DNA from: Acidovorax delafieldii
GTDB taxonomy: Bacteria > Pseudomonadota > Gammaproteobacteria > Burkholderiales > Burkholderiaceae_C
DNA: 13,850 bases
Direction of reading: 5' to 3'
Assembly (NCBI GenBank): GCA_002327945.1
Contig: DCVY01000157.1
Span: forward strand, 2,083 to 15,932
In this document: positions 1 through 8,029 of the stretch, piece after piece
How positions within the stretch are numbered: the stretch's first letter is position 1
Layout of the letters: each line of letters opens with the position of its first letter
Translations under genes and position numbers: made by a program
The notes under the pieces: model-generated
Seen by the model: the letters and a program-made list of their open reading frames with translations, nothing else
The model's database searches: none
Told to the model about the DNA's origin: nothing

Positions 1-695
1 TTGTCCGACTTCTCGCGCAGGTCGTTAATGAACTTCACCGGGCCGCGCTTGCCGTCTTCTTCGGGCGTGATGCCGTCGCGCTTGTTCTTGAGCATGGCCA
101 GCGCATGCAGCGGGATGTCGGGGCGGCTCCAGGCGTCTGGCGCGGGCGACAGGTCGTCGGTGTTGGTTTCGCCCGTGACCTTGAGCACCGTGAGCGTGAT
201 GCTTTGCGGCACTTCAGGACGGCTGGTGAACCACTCGGCATCGGCCCAGCTTTGCAGCACGGCCCGGGCGCTGGTGTTGCCCTTGTCGGCCTTTTCCTTG
301 ACGTCGTGGAACTGGTCGAACATCAGCAGGGTTTTCTTCAGGCCCTCAGCGGCCACGGAAGCCACGGCAGCGTCGTCGAGCAGATCGATCAGCGGCGTGA
401 GGTTGTAGCCGCCCAGCATGGTGCCCAGCAACTCGGTGGCCTTTTCGCGGCTGATGAGTGCGCATTTTTCCGTACCGTGCGCCACGGCTGCCAGGTAGCT
501 GGCCTTGACCTTGGCGGCATCGTCCACGCCGGCAGGCACGCGGTGCGTGATCAGATCGACCAGAGTTGCTTGCTCGCCTGCAGGCGGGTTCTTCAGCAGC
601 TCGACCAGTTCGCTGGTCTGCTGGGCGCTCAGGGGCAGTGGCGGGATGCCCAATGCGGCGCGTTCGGCCACATGGTCACGGTAGGCTTTCAACAT
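1..695 (-). CDS. acnB: Aconitate hydratase B, N-terminal part (runs off the left edge)
   Basis: Bifunctional aconitase B interconverts citrate and isocitrate in the TCA cycle, and in many bacteria also 2-methylisocitrate. The reading frame starts at the ATG at 693-695 with a good Shine-Dalgarno (GGAG at 703-706, 7 nt spacer) and stays open for 231 codons to the window edge. The start MLKAYRDHVAERAALGIPPL, the stretch LLGTMLGGYNL near residues 88-98 and the stretch VTGETNTDDLSPAPDAWSRP near residues 173-192 are typical of the AcnB N-terminal HEAT-like and swivel domains. The Fe-S cysteines and catalytic core lie outside the window. It is the last visible gene of the minus-strand run behind mdh, 66 nt after the exported-protein gene, with no clear terminator or strong promoter between, so co-transcription is likely but inferred. 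Confidence 0.95.
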   Translation of the reverse strand, partial: MLKAYRDHVAERAALGIPPLPLSAQQTSELVELLKNPPAGEQATLVDLITHRVPAGVDDAAKVKASYLAAVAHGTEKCALISREKATELLGTMLGGYNLTPLIDLLDDAAVASVAAEGLKKTLLMFDQFHDVKEKADKGNTSARAVLQSWADAEWFTSRPEVPQSITLTVLKVTGETNTDDLSPAPDAWSRPDIPLHALAMLKNKRDGITPEEDGKRGPVKFINDLREKSD

Positions 696-761
696 CGATT
701 TTCTCCGGTTGCGTTCTAAAGTGGGGCGGGTGCGTGCTGAGGACCGGTCGCACTCCAATCG

Positions 762-1349
762 TTAATTCTTGGCGACAGGCAGCGGTTCGAGCACGCTGGG
801 GGGCGGGTTCTTCTTGATGGCCTCGGCAACCAGGTACTGCTCGGGGCTCATGCATTCATCTGCCAGGCGCTGACCGCGCTTTTGGTCCATGAGCATGGAT
901 TTGTTGGCAATCTGCAGCCAGACAGCGCCGCCCTTGTGGTCTTCCAGGCGCACGGCGCCAGTGGTGGTTGCAACAGGGGCCATGCGGTACTTGAAGCCCT
1001 TGCCTTCCACATCGAAGTGGCCGGGCAGTGCAGGGTTGGCCTTGAGCGTGACGTGGGCGCCCAGTTCGCAGGCAATGCGGCCCACATGCACACGTTCGGC
1101 AATGGCCAGTTCAGCCGGCGACAGGGCCGCTTCGGCGGTCATGATGCCCGCTGCTGCCACCTGGTCGGTGGCAGGCCTGGGCTGGGTCCGGCTGCTGGTG
1201 GACTCTGCCTTGGCGGTCTTGGCTGCCTTGGCGGTGGTGGTTTTGGCAGATGCCTTGGCAGCCGGTTTGGCGGCAGGCTGTGCGGGTGTCTGGGCCAGCG
1301 CAAAGGCGGGCGCCAGCAACATCAGGGCAGAAGCGATAAAGGTTTTCAT
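762..1349 (-). CDS. Exported small protein, Ala/Lys-rich linker plus possible MliC-like domain
   Basis: Protein of 195 residues with no assigned function. Residues 1-19 form a classical signal peptide (MKTF, hydrophobic core, then ALA before Gln20), so a periplasmic location is predicted. Residues 20-60 are a low-complexity Ala/Lys/Thr/Pro linker. The folded part, about residues 75-175, has only two cysteines, Cys94 (RIACELG) and Cys166 (LADECMS). They bracket a beta-rich stretch with YRM, TTGAVRLEDH and GGAVWLQ. A Cys-bounded domain with a central aromatic, a TG-aromatic-like turn and a Trp strand recalls the MliC/PliC lysozyme-inhibitor fold, but I rate that as tentative. The gene begins 22 nt after the CitE-like lyase stop and precedes acnB, so it sits inside a TCA-cycle transcription unit, an odd place for a periplasmic protein. 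A GGAT-type ribosome site (CAGGAT) precedes the ATG. Confidence 0.85.
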   Translation of the reverse strand: MKTFIASALMLLAPAFALAQTPAQPAAKPAAKASAKTTTAKAAKTAKAESTSSRTQPRPATDQVAAAGIMTAEAALSPAELAIAERVHVGRIACELGAHVTLKANPALPGHFDVEGKGFKYRMAPVATTTGAVRLEDHKGGAVWLQIANKSMLMDQKRGQRLADECMSPEQYLVAEAIKKNPPPSVLEPLPVAKN

Positions 1350-1371
1350 CTGGGATCCTGCAGGTCAATGT

Positions 1372-2457
1372 TCAAGGACAAAGGGGGACGGACGGAGCAA
1401 ACCACGAACACACGGCCTGGGGCAAGGCGCGCCCGGTGCTGTGTGCACGTTCCAGTACCTGCCAGTAGTAACGGAAGCTGGCACGGTCATGCAATGTGCC
1501 TTCAAAACTGATGGGAGCCCAATCAGCGTCTGCGGCAGCAGCTATTATTTTTGATGCAACTTCAATGTCATCCTGCGTGGGCGCAAAGGCCTCGAGGATC
1601 GGTCGGATCTGCGCCGGGTGAATGCTCCACATGCGCGTGTAGCCAAACTCGCGGGCCGCGCGGCTGGCTGCGGCCTGCATGGCCGCCATGTCGCTGAATT
1701 CGGTCACCACGCAGTGCGAAGGCACTTTGCCATGGGCATGGCAGGCCGAGGCGATTTCCAGCTTGGCACGCACCACCAGCGGGTGCGTGAATTGCCCCGC
1801 CGAGGTCATGGCCGATGCGGGAATGGCGCCGCCATGGGCCGACACAAAATCCATCAGCCCGAAGCTCAGGCTTTGCACTTGCGGATGCGCAGCGATTTCG
1901 AACGCGCGGTGCACCGCAGCCGGGGATTCAATCAGCACCTGCAAAGGCAAGTGGCCGGCCGATGCGCGTTGCAGGGCGATTTCTGCCCGCACGACGTCGT
2001 CCACCGACTCGACCTTGGGCAGCATGATGTGGGTGAGCCGATGACCGGCCTCACCTGCAATGGTGGCCACATCATTGGCAAATGCGGGGTGATCCACAGG
2101 GTGCACCCGCGCACCCACGCGCGCCGCCGGGGCGGCATCGCGCGCCAGGGCGGCCACCAGAGTCGCGTGCGCCGCCTCGTCACCGACCGGCGCCCCGTCT
2201 TCGCAGTCCAGCGTCACGTCGAAGACGCAGGCGCCGAACTCCTCGGTCATCTGGGCCTGCAATTGCAGGCTCTTGCGCATGCGCGCCGGCGCACCACTGT
2301 AGTGATCGCACACCGGCAAGGCGGCAGAAGCGGCCTGGGCGCCGAGCAGTACATCGCGGGGATGGGCAGGCCCGCCCGCACTGGTTGCGGCGTGGGCTGC
2401 TCCGCCCGATGGGGCGGCGCTGCCTGAGGGCGTTTTTGCGCTGCGCACAACACTCAT
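1372..2457 (-). CDS. HpcH/HpaI aldolase / citrate lyase beta-like (CitE-like) CoA-ester lyase
   Basis: Protein of 361 residues. Family members cleave or hydrolyse CoA esters such as malyl-, citramalyl- or citryl-CoA using Mg2+ in a TIM barrel. Family marks, in order: ARMRKSL (58-64), [12 protein letters not shown] (79-90, the DxED loop), RVHP (117-120, where canonical members have RVN), HIMLPKVES (143-151), IESP with Glu177, SFGLMDF with Asp203, and WSIHPAQI (277-284). Glu177 and Asp203 have the spacing of the two Mg2+ ligands of malyl-CoA lyases. The first 55 residues or so are an Ala/Gly/Ser-rich extension before the barrel. I chose the ATG at 2455-2457 because it is 4 nt after the mdh stop; a longer in-frame start would lie inside mdh. 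No strong ribosome site is visible, which suggests translational coupling to mdh. The substrate cannot be read from the sequence: malyl-CoA lyase or thioesterase is a reasonable guess from the neighbour, no more. Confidence 0.9.
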   Translation of the reverse strand: MSVVRSAKTPSGSAAPSGGAAHAATSAGGPAHPRDVLLGAQAASAALPVCDHYSGAPARMRKSLQLQAQMTEEFGACVFDVTLDCEDGAPVGDEAAHATLVAALARDAAPAARVGARVHPVDHPAFANDVATIAGEAGHRLTHIMLPKVESVDDVVRAEIALQRASAGHLPLQVLIESPAAVHRAFEIAAHPQVQSLSFGLMDFVSAHGGAIPASAMTSAGQFTHPLVVRAKLEIASACHAHGKVPSHCVVTEFSDMAAMQAAASRAAREFGYTRMWSIHPAQIRPILEAFAPTQDDIEVASKIIAAAADADWAPISFEGTLHDRASFRYYWQVLERAHSTGRALPQAVCSWFAPSVPLCP

Positions 2458-2461
2458 GGGA

Positions 2462-3448
2462 TCACAGCAGGTGCTTGACGCCGTCTTGCTCGCCTTGCAG
2501 TTCGGCCAGCGTGATGTTGATGCGCTCTTGCGAGAACGCGTCGATTTCCAGACCTTCGACGATCTTGTACTCACCGTTTTCGCACGTCACGGGGAAACCA
2601 AACATGGTGTCCTTGGGAATGCCGTACTGGCCGTCCGAAGGAACGCCCATGGTGACCCATTTGCCGTTGGTGCCCAGGGCCCAGTCGCGCATGTGGTCAA
2701 TGGCGGCGTTGGCAGCCGAGGCGGCCGACGACAGGCCGCGTGCCTCGATGATGGCCGCACCGCGCTTGCCCACGGTGGGCAGGAACACGTTGGCATTCCA
2801 TTCCTGGTCGTTGATCATCTTGGCGACGCTTTCACCGTTGATGGTGGCAAAACGGTAATCGGCATACATCGTGGGTGAATGGTTGCCCCACACGGTCAGC
2901 TTCTCGATGCCGGCCACGGCCTTGCCGGTTTTGGCAGCGATCTGGCTGGCAGCGCGGTTGTGGTCCAGGCGCAGCATGGCGGTGAAGTTCTTGCGTGGCA
3001 GGTCAGGAGCCGACTTCATGGCGATGTAGGCGTTGGTGTTGGCCGGGTTGCCGACCACCAGCACCTTGACGTCGCGGCTGGCGACGGCGTTGAGCGCCTT
3101 GCCCTGGGCCGTGAAGATGGCGCCGTTGACGGCCAGCAGCTCAGCGCGCTCCATGCCGGGGCCACGGGGGCGCGAACCCACCAGCAGGGCGTAGTCGGCA
3201 TCCTTGAAGGCAGTCATCGGGTCGCTGTGAGCGGTCATCCCCACGAGCAGCGGGAAGGCGCAGTCGTCAAGTTCCATCATCACGCCCTTGAGCGCTTTTT
3301 GTGGGCCTTCCACGGGCACTTCGAGCAGCTGCAGGATGACAGGCTGGTCCTTGCCCAGCATTTCGCCCGAGGCGATGCGAAACAGCAGGGCGTAACCGAT
3401 TTGACCAGCAGCGCCGGTGACAGCAACACGGACGGGCTTTTTGCTCAT
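2462..3448 (-). CDS. mdh: Malate dehydrogenase (NAD-dependent)
   Basis: Oxidises malate to oxaloacetate with NAD+ in the cytoplasm, the last step of the TCA cycle. The 328-residue protein has the usual length for the cytosolic/chloroplast-like MDH type found in many betaproteobacteria. Visible motifs: nucleotide loop TGAAGQIG (11-18), substrate loop [11 protein letters not shown] with Arg95 and Arg101 (91-101), VVGNPANTN (131-139), LDHNRA with Asp162 and Arg165, and VWGNHSP with catalytic His190. The ATG at 3446-3448 is chosen because GGAG lies 8 nt upstream (3457-3460) and the [20 protein letters not shown] start fits the family. It is the first gene of the leftward unit, reading from a predicted promoter at 3544-3573 with a leader of about 88 nt. 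The downstream lyase starts 4 nt after its stop. Confidence 0.97.
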   Translation of the reverse strand: MSKKPVRVAVTGAAGQIGYALLFRIASGEMLGKDQPVILQLLEVPVEGPQKALKGVMMELDDCAFPLLVGMTAHSDPMTAFKDADYALLVGSRPRGPGMERAELLAVNGAIFTAQGKALNAVASRDVKVLVVGNPANTNAYIAMKSAPDLPRKNFTAMLRLDHNRAASQIAAKTGKAVAGIEKLTVWGNHSPTMYADYRFATINGESVAKMINDQEWNANVFLPTVGKRGAAIIEARGLSSAASAANAAIDHMRDWALGTNGKWVTMGVPSDGQYGIPKDTMFGFPVTCENGEYKIVEGLEIDAFSQERINITLAELQGEQDGVKHLL

Positions 3449-3543
3449 GGTGAAAACTCCAGGAAATGGGGGAAACAGGAATAGGTGAAGCGCAAGCACC
3501 AGCGCCTGTTACCAGCAGCCCGTGCCCCGCAAAACAGCCTTGG

Positions 3544-3573
3544 AGTTTACCGCCGATTGCTGCGATAGGTCAA
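3544..3573 (-). promoter_or_regulatory. Predicted sigma70 promoter of mdh
   Basis: Read on the minus strand: -35 TTGACC (3573-3568, 5 of 6 to consensus), an 18-bp spacer, then -10 TAAACT (3549-3544, 4 of 6). The start site would fall near 3537, giving an 88-nt leader before the mdh ATG. The assignment is by eye, with no transcription data. Confidence 0.55.
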
Positions 3574-3574
3574 T

Positions 3575-3602
3575 TTGTCTTATGTCTTATATAAGATATG
3601 AT
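3575..3602 (+). promoter_or_regulatory. Predicted sigma70 promoter of the GntR gene
   Basis: -35 TTGTCT (3575-3580, 4 of 6), a 16-bp spacer, and -10 TATGAT (3597-3602, 5 of 6). The start site would be near 3609. That is downstream of the first possible ATG (3598), which supports the later start at 3679. This promoter is back to back with the predicted mdh promoter, the two -35 elements being 1 bp apart. Confidence 0.5.
3585..3596. promoter_or_regulatory. Palindromic operator candidate TCTTATATAAGA
   Basis: A perfect 12-bp inverted repeat in an otherwise GC-rich window. The half-site TCTTAT is also repeated directly just upstream at 3578-3583. It fills the spacer between the predicted -35 and -10 of the GntR gene and lies 12 bp upstream of the predicted mdh -35. 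GntR-family proteins bind short AT-rich palindromes as dimers and often repress their own gene. The natural inference is that the adjacent regulator binds here, autoregulating and perhaps controlling mdh. Confidence 0.6.
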
Positions 3603-3678
3603 CAAGCCCAGACTGCCAGTCCGAGAGGTCGTCCGAGAGACCGTCTCGCCTGGCCGCACCACCCTAATTTTCTTCGCC

Positions 3679-4467
3679 ATGTCCTCGCTTCCGCTCCACG
3701 TTGACGCGCCAGCGCCGCCCCCCGGTGGTGCGGGCGCAGTGACACCGGCATTCAGTCCGCTGTACCAGCAGATCAAGGCGCTGATCCTGCAGAGCCTGCA
3801 GCAGGGCGAATGGAAGCCCGGCGAAGCCATTCCCAGCGAAATGGACCTGGCGGCGCGGTTTCGCGTGAGCCAGGGCACGGTGCGCAAGGCTATTGATGAG
3901 CTGGCGGCCGAAAACCTCGTGGTGCGGCGCCAGGGCAAGGGCACTTTTGTGGCCACCCATGCCGAGCAACATGTGCAATACCGTTTCCTGAAGCTCTTGC
4001 CCGACAGCGGAGACGCACGGGAAGAAGTTCCGGCGCAACGCACTGTGCTGGAATGCCGGCGCGTGCGTGCCAGCGCCGATGTGGCGCGCGCCTTGGCGCT
4101 GCGCAGCGGCGATCCGGTGGTGCAGGCGCGGCGCATTCTGTCGTTTGCCGGCGAACCCACCATTCTCGAAGACATTTGGCTGCCCGGCCAGGCCTTCAAG
4201 GGCCTGACAGCCGAGCAGATGGCCGCCTACCAGGGTCCGACCTACGCCATGTTTGAACTCGACTTTGGCGTGCGCATGGTGCGGGCCGAAGAAAAAATCC
4301 GTGCCGTGCTGCCCGATAGCGAGCAGGCGCAGCTACTGCACACCCCGGTGGGCACGCCCCTGCTGAGCGTGGAGCGCATTGCCTACACCTACAACGATGT
4401 TCCCATGGAGTTACGGCGGGGCCTTTACCGCACCGATACCCACCACTACCACAACGAATTGAGCTGA
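3679..4467 (+). CDS. GntR-family transcriptional regulator, HutC subfamily (UTRA domain)
   Basis: DNA-binding regulator of 262 residues. The winged helix-turn-helix occupies about residues 26-93: SPLYQQIKALIL, then PGEAIPSEMDLAARF, then VSQGTVRKAIDEL, then a wing ending RRQGKGTFVA. Residues about 97-259 form a UTRA effector-binding domain with ARRILSFAGEPTILEDIWLP and a C-terminal stretch from YNDVPMELRRG to HHYHNEL. UTRA domains usually sense a small metabolite; the ligand here is unknown. It is divergent from mdh and 134 nt upstream of sdhC on the same strand, so a TCA-cycle role is likely from context. I prefer the ATG at 3679 to the in-frame ATG at 3598, because the latter sits inside the predicted -10 and adds 27 residues of non-domain sequence. 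Neither start has a strong ribosome site. Confidence 0.92.
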   Translation: MSSLPLHVDAPAPPPGGAGAVTPAFSPLYQQIKALILQSLQQGEWKPGEAIPSEMDLAARFRVSQGTVRKAIDELAAENLVVRRQGKGTFVATHAEQHVQYRFLKLLPDSGDAREEVPAQRTVLECRRVRASADVARALALRSGDPVVQARRILSFAGEPTILEDIWLPGQAFKGLTAEQMAAYQGPTYAMFELDFGVRMVRAEEKIRAVLPDSEQAQLLHTPVGTPLLSVERIAYTYNDVPMELRRGLYRTDTHHYHNELS

Positions 4468-4601
4468 CAGCACGCTGGCACTTGAGCAGAAACGTCAAAA
4501 TATTAATACACGGGAATACCCCACTTGTTGCGTTGCAATAGAATTTTGCGTTCTTTGCACCTTCAAATTACAAAGTCGTTACATCCACGAAAGCACCCGC
4601 C
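4468..4601. other. Intergenic region gntR-sdhC with possible sdh promoter
   Basis: A 134-bp gap, more AT-rich than its flanks. It holds a -10-like TAGAAT (4539-4544) without a convincing -35. A weak alternative pair is TTGCGT (4546-4551) and TACAAA (4569-4574) with a 17-bp spacer. The heptamer TTGCGTT occurs twice, at 4528-4534 and 4546-4552. The TCTTATATAAGA palindrome of the mdh/gntR region is absent. No obvious terminator follows the GntR gene, so read-through into sdh is possible. Confidence 0.35.
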
Positions 4602-5036
4602 ATGACAGAGCTTGCCAAAAAACGGCCTGAATTCCGCAACATCAACGCCTTCAAGGACCTCACCACCTACCGCATGGCACCTGCAGCATGGGTATCCATC
4701 CTGCACCGTGCCAGCGGCGTGATCATGTTCTTGCTGCTGCCATTCATCCTCTGGATGTTTGACACTTCCGTGTCGTCCGAATTTTCTTTCGCAAAATTCA
4801 AGGCCGTCTTCAACGCTGGCGTCGGCTTTGTGCCCGGCTGGTTCTTCAAGCTCCTGGCACTGGCGCTGATCTGGTCGTATCTGCACCACTTCACCGCAGG
4901 TCTGCGCCATCTGTGGATGGACATCAGCCACGACGCTGTGACCAAGGAGTTCGGCAAGACTTCGGCCATTGCCACGCTGGCGATCAGCATTGCGCTGACG
5001 CTGGTGCTGGGCGCGAAGCTGTTCGGTTTGTATTGA
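4602..5036 (+). CDS. sdhC: Succinate dehydrogenase cytochrome b556 subunit
   Basis: Membrane anchor of complex II (succinate:ubiquinone oxidoreductase) in the inner membrane. The 144 residues form three transmembrane helices, at about 30-53, 80-105 and 120-142. SILHRASGV (32-40) carries the Ser32 and Arg36 of the quinone pocket. HHFTAGLRHLWMD (95-107) contains His96, the counterpart of the haem-ligating His84 of E. coli SdhC. The N-terminal block RPEFRNINAFKDLTTYRMAP is typical of betaproteobacterial SdhC. It is the first gene of the sdhCDAB-sdhE-gltA run. The ribosome site before the ATG is weak. sdhD follows after 56 nt. Confidence 0.96.
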   Translation: MTELAKKRPEFRNINAFKDLTTYRMAPAAWVSILHRASGVIMFLLLPFILWMFDTSVSSEFSFAKFKAVFNAGVGFVPGWFFKLLALALIWSYLHHFTAGLRHLWMDISHDAVTKEFGKTSAIATLAISIALTLVLGAKLFGLY

Positions 5037-5092
5037 GTAACACAGCGGTCTTCGCCTTGGGCGGGGCCGCGCAAGCACCAAAGGAAAACACC

Positions 5093-5458
5093 ATGTCCGT
5101 CAATTACGGCTCCAAGCGCATCGTTGTGGGCGCCCACTATGGTCTGCGCGACTGGCTCAGCCAGCGCGTGACCGCGGCCCTCATGGCCCTGTTCACCATC
5201 GCCCTGCTCGCGCAGCTGATCTTCACCAAAGGCCCCATCGGCTACGACGTGTGGGCCGGCATTTTCTCTGCCCAGTGGATGAAGGTTCTGACCTTCTCCA
5301 TCATCATCGCGCTGGCCTGGCATGTCTGGGTGGGCGTGCGCGACATTTTCATGGATTACATCCAGCCCGTGGGTCTGCGCCTGGTGCTGCAGATTTTCAC
5401 CATCGTCTGGCTGGTCGGCTGCGCCGGCTGGGGCATCCAGGTTCTGTGGCGTCTCTGA
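5093..5458 (+). CDS. sdhD: Succinate dehydrogenase membrane anchor subunit
   Basis: Second haem- and quinone-binding anchor of complex II, 121 residues, three transmembrane helices at about 26-46, 62-84 and 95-117. The signature HVWVGVRDIFMDYI (77-90) gives His77, matching the haem ligand His71 of E. coli SdhD, and Tyr89, matching the quinone-binding Tyr83. The ATG at 5093 is preceded by AAGGA at normal spacing. The open frame extends further upstream but overlaps sdhC and lacks family similarity there. The sdhA ATG follows 22 nt after the stop, within one operon. Confidence 0.95.
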   Translation: MSVNYGSKRIVVGAHYGLRDWLSQRVTAALMALFTIALLAQLIFTKGPIGYDVWAGIFSAQWMKVLTFSIIIALAWHVWVGVRDIFMDYIQPVGLRLVLQIFTIVWLVGCAGWGIQVLWRL

Positions 5459-5480
5459 TTCCCGCGACTGAAGGCAAACA

Positions 5481-7289
5481 ATGAGCTACACCAACGCTAA
5501 CATCACCAAGCGCAAATTTGACGTCGTCATCATCGGCGCCGGCGGCTCCGGCATGCGCGCCGCGCTTGAACTCTCCCGCGCAGGCCTGAACGTGGCCTCG
5601 CTGTCCAAAGTGTTCCCCACCCGCAGCCACACCGTGGCAGCACAAGGCGGCGTTTCGGCATCGCTGGGCAACATGAGCGAGGACAACTGGCACTACCACT
5701 TCTACGACACCATCAAGGGCTCCGACTGGCTGGGCGACCAAGATGCGATCGAATTCATGTGCCGCGAAGCACCCAAGGTGGTGTATGAGCTCGAACACTT
5801 CGGCATGCCGTTCGACCGCAACCCCGATGGCACCATCTACCAGCGCCCGTTTGGCGGCCACACCGCCAACTACGGCGAAAAGCCCGTGCAGCGCGCCTGC
5901 GCCGCCGCCGACCGCACCGGCCACGCCATGCTGCACACGCTGTACCAGCAAAACGTCAAAGCCAAGACCAATTTCTTCGTCGAGTGGATGGCCCTGGACC
6001 TGATCCGCGACGCCGATGGCGACGTGGTCGGCGTGACCGCGCTGGAAATGGAAACCGGCGACCTCTACATCCTCGAAGCCAAGACCGTGCTGCTGGCCAC
6101 CGGTGGCGCCGGCCGTATCTTTGCCGCCTCTACCAACGCCTTCATCAACACCGGTGACGGCCTGGGCATGGCGGCACGCGCCGGCATTGCGCTGCAGGAC
6201 ATGGAGTTCTGGCAATTCCACCCCACCGGCGTAGCCGGCGCGGGCGTGCTGCTGACCGAAGGCTGCCGCGGCGAAGGCGCCATCTTGCTCAACAGCAATG
6301 GCGAGCGCTTCATGGAGCGCTATGCCCCCACCCTGAAGGATCTGGCCCCGCGCGATTTCGTCTCGCGCTCGATGGACCAGGAAATCAAGGAAGGCCGTGG
6401 CTGTGGTCCCAACAAGGACTACGTGATGCTCAAGCTCAGCCACCTGGGTGCAGACACCATCCACAAGCGCTTGCCGTCGGTGTATGAAATTGGCGTCAAC
6501 TTCGCCAACGTGGACATCACCAAGGAAGACATTCCCGTGGTGCCCACCATCCACTACCAGATGGGCGGCGTGCCCACCAACATCAACGGCCAGGTGATCA
6601 CCCAGGCCCATGGTGTCAACAACGCCGTGGTGAACGGCCTGTATGCCGTGGGTGAATGCGCCTGCGTGAGCGTGCACGGCGCCAACCGCCTGGGCACCAA
6701 TTCGCTGCTGGACTTGCTGGTGTTCGGCAAGGCCGCTGGCCGCCACATCGTCGAATTCAACAACAAGAACAAGGAGCACAAGCCCTTGCCCAAGGATGCG
6801 GCCGACCGCACCCTGGCACGCCTGAACCAACTCGACAAGTCCAGCGACGGCATCTACGCCCAGAACCTGGCCGGCGACATCCGCACCACCATGCAGCAGC
6901 ACGCAGGCGTGTTCCGCACCCAGGCCAGCATGGACGAAGGCGTCCAGAAGATCGCTGAAATTCGCAGCCGCGTGGCCGGCGTCACGCTCAAGGACAAATC
7001 CAAGGTGTTCAACACCGCGCGCATCGAGGCGCTGGAGGTGGACAACCTGATCGAAGTGGCCCAGGCCACCATGGTGTCTGCCGCAGCCCGCAAGGAATGC
7101 CGTGGTGCCCACACCGTGTACGACTACGAGCACCCCGCCGACCACGCCGACTTCCCGCTGGGCCGCAACGACAAGGAATGGCTCAAGCACACACTGTGGT
7201 ACAGCGAAGGCAGCCGCCTCGACTACAAGCCCGTCAACCTCAAGCCTTTGACGGTGGACAGCGTTCCTCCGAAGGTCCGTACGTTCTAA
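5481..7289 (+). CDS. sdhA: Succinate dehydrogenase flavoprotein subunit
   Basis: Oxidises succinate to fumarate and passes electrons to SdhB; peripheral on the cytoplasmic face. It has 602 residues, close to the 588 of E. coli. The FAD-binding Rossmann motif IGAGGSG is at 18-24, and His50 in [10 protein letters not shown] is the residue that binds FAD covalently. Active-site residues align with E. coli: His247 in QFHPTG, Thr259-Glu260 in [10 protein letters not shown], Arg291 in LAPRDFVSR, His358 in TIHYQMGG and Arg403 in HGANRLG. GAAGG precedes the ATG as ribosome site. Nothing is missing or truncated. The GC-rich codon use creates a 642-codon open frame on the opposite strand, which is a shadow. 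Confidence 0.98.
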   Translation: MSYTNANITKRKFDVVIIGAGGSGMRAALELSRAGLNVASLSKVFPTRSHTVAAQGGVSASLGNMSEDNWHYHFYDTIKGSDWLGDQDAIEFMCREAPKVVYELEHFGMPFDRNPDGTIYQRPFGGHTANYGEKPVQRACAAADRTGHAMLHTLYQQNVKAKTNFFVEWMALDLIRDADGDVVGVTALEMETGDLYILEAKTVLLATGGAGRIFAASTNAFINTGDGLGMAARAGIALQDMEFWQFHPTGVAGAGVLLTEGCRGEGAILLNSNGERFMERYAPTLKDLAPRDFVSRSMDQEIKEGRGCGPNKDYVMLKLSHLGADTIHKRLPSVYEIGVNFANVDITKEDIPVVPTIHYQMGGVPTNINGQVITQAHGVNNAVVNGLYAVGECACVSVHGANRLGTNSLLDLLVFGKAAGRHIVEFNNKNKEHKPLPKDAADRTLARLNQLDKSSDGIYAQNLAGDIRTTMQQHAGVFRTQASMDEGVQKIAEIRSRVAGVTLKDKSKVFNTARIEALEVDNLIEVAQATMVSAAARKECRGAHTVYDYEHPADHADFPLGRNDKEWLKHTLWYSEGSRLDYKPVNLKPLTVDSVPPKVRTF

Positions 7290-7309
7290 ATCGTCACGAG
7301 AGAAGAAAC

Positions 7310-8014
7310 ATGCAAAAACGCACATTCCAAATCTACCGCTACGATCCGGACAAGGATGCCAAACCCTACATGCAGACCATCGAGATCGAACTCGACGGCC
7401 ACGAGCGCATGCTGCTGGACGCCCTGATCAAGCTCAAGGAACAAGATCCCACGCTGTCGTTCCGCCGTTCCTGCCGCGAAGGCGTCTGCGGTTCGGACGC
7501 CATGAACATCAATGGCAAGAACGGCCTGGCGTGCCTGACCAACATGAACACGCTCACGGGCACCATCGTGCTCAAGCCGCTGCCAGGCCTGCCCGTGATC
7601 CGCGACCTGATCGTGGATATGACGCAGTTCTTCAAGCAGTACAACTCGATCAAGCCCTACCTGATCAACGAAGCGCTGACCCCCGACCGTGAGCGCCTGC
7701 AGTCGCCCGAAGAGCGCGAAGAGCTCAACGGCCTGTACGAGTGCATCCTGTGCGCAAGCTGCTCCACGTCCTGCCCCAGTTTCTGGTGGAACCCCGACAA
7801 GTTCGTGGGCCCCGCAGGTCTGCTGCAGGCCTACCGATTCATCGCTGACAGCCGCGATGACGCCACGGGCGCACGCCTCGATAACCTCGAAGACCCCTAC
7901 CGTCTGTTCCGCTGCCACACCATCATGAACTGCGTGGACGTGTGCCCCAAGGGTCTGAACCCCACCAAGGCCATCGGCAAGATCAAGGAACTGATGGTGC
8001 GTCGCGCCATCTGA
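7310..8014 (+). CDS. sdhB: Succinate dehydrogenase iron-sulfur subunit
   Basis: Carries electrons from FAD to ubiquinone through three Fe-S clusters; 234 residues. The N-terminal ferredoxin domain holds the [2Fe-2S] ligands Cys55, Cys60 and Cys75, with Asp63 at the fourth position as in E. coli ([12 protein letters not shown]). The C-terminal domain has [11 protein letters not shown] (145-155) and [14 protein letters not shown] (202-215): Cys145, 148, 151 and 212 for [4Fe-4S], and Cys155, 202 and 208 for [3Fe-4S]. Trp160 in PSFWWNP is the quinone-site tryptophan. The ATG at 7310 follows a purine-rich GAGAGAAGAA and lies 20 nt after the sdhA stop. Confidence 0.97.
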   Translation: MQKRTFQIYRYDPDKDAKPYMQTIEIELDGHERMLLDALIKLKEQDPTLSFRRSCREGVCGSDAMNINGKNGLACLTNMNTLTGTIVLKPLPGLPVIRDLIVDMTQFFKQYNSIKPYLINEALTPDRERLQSPEEREELNGLYECILCASCSTSCPSFWWNPDKFVGPAGLLQAYRFIADSRDDATGARLDNLEDPYRLFRCHTIMNCVDVCPKGLNPTKAIGKIKELMVRRAI

Positions 8015-8029
8015 AGCGATCCCCAAGCC

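Noticed and set aside
1..719. Plus-strand open frames at the left edge (135 and 204 codons)
   Set aside because: They are antisense to a clear acnB N-terminus with a proper start and ribosome site on the minus strand.
3449..3499. In-frame 17-residue hydrophobic extension of Mdh that resembles a signal peptide
   Set aside because: Mdh is cytosolic, a good GGAG site sits 8 nt before the internal ATG at 3448, and the family begins at that position.
5397..7325. 642-codon open frame on the minus strand opposite sdhA
   Set aside because: It mirrors a highly conserved sdhA with every active-site residue, has a His/Val/Gly/Ala-rich composition typical of antisense shadows in GC-rich genes, and shows no recognisable domain.
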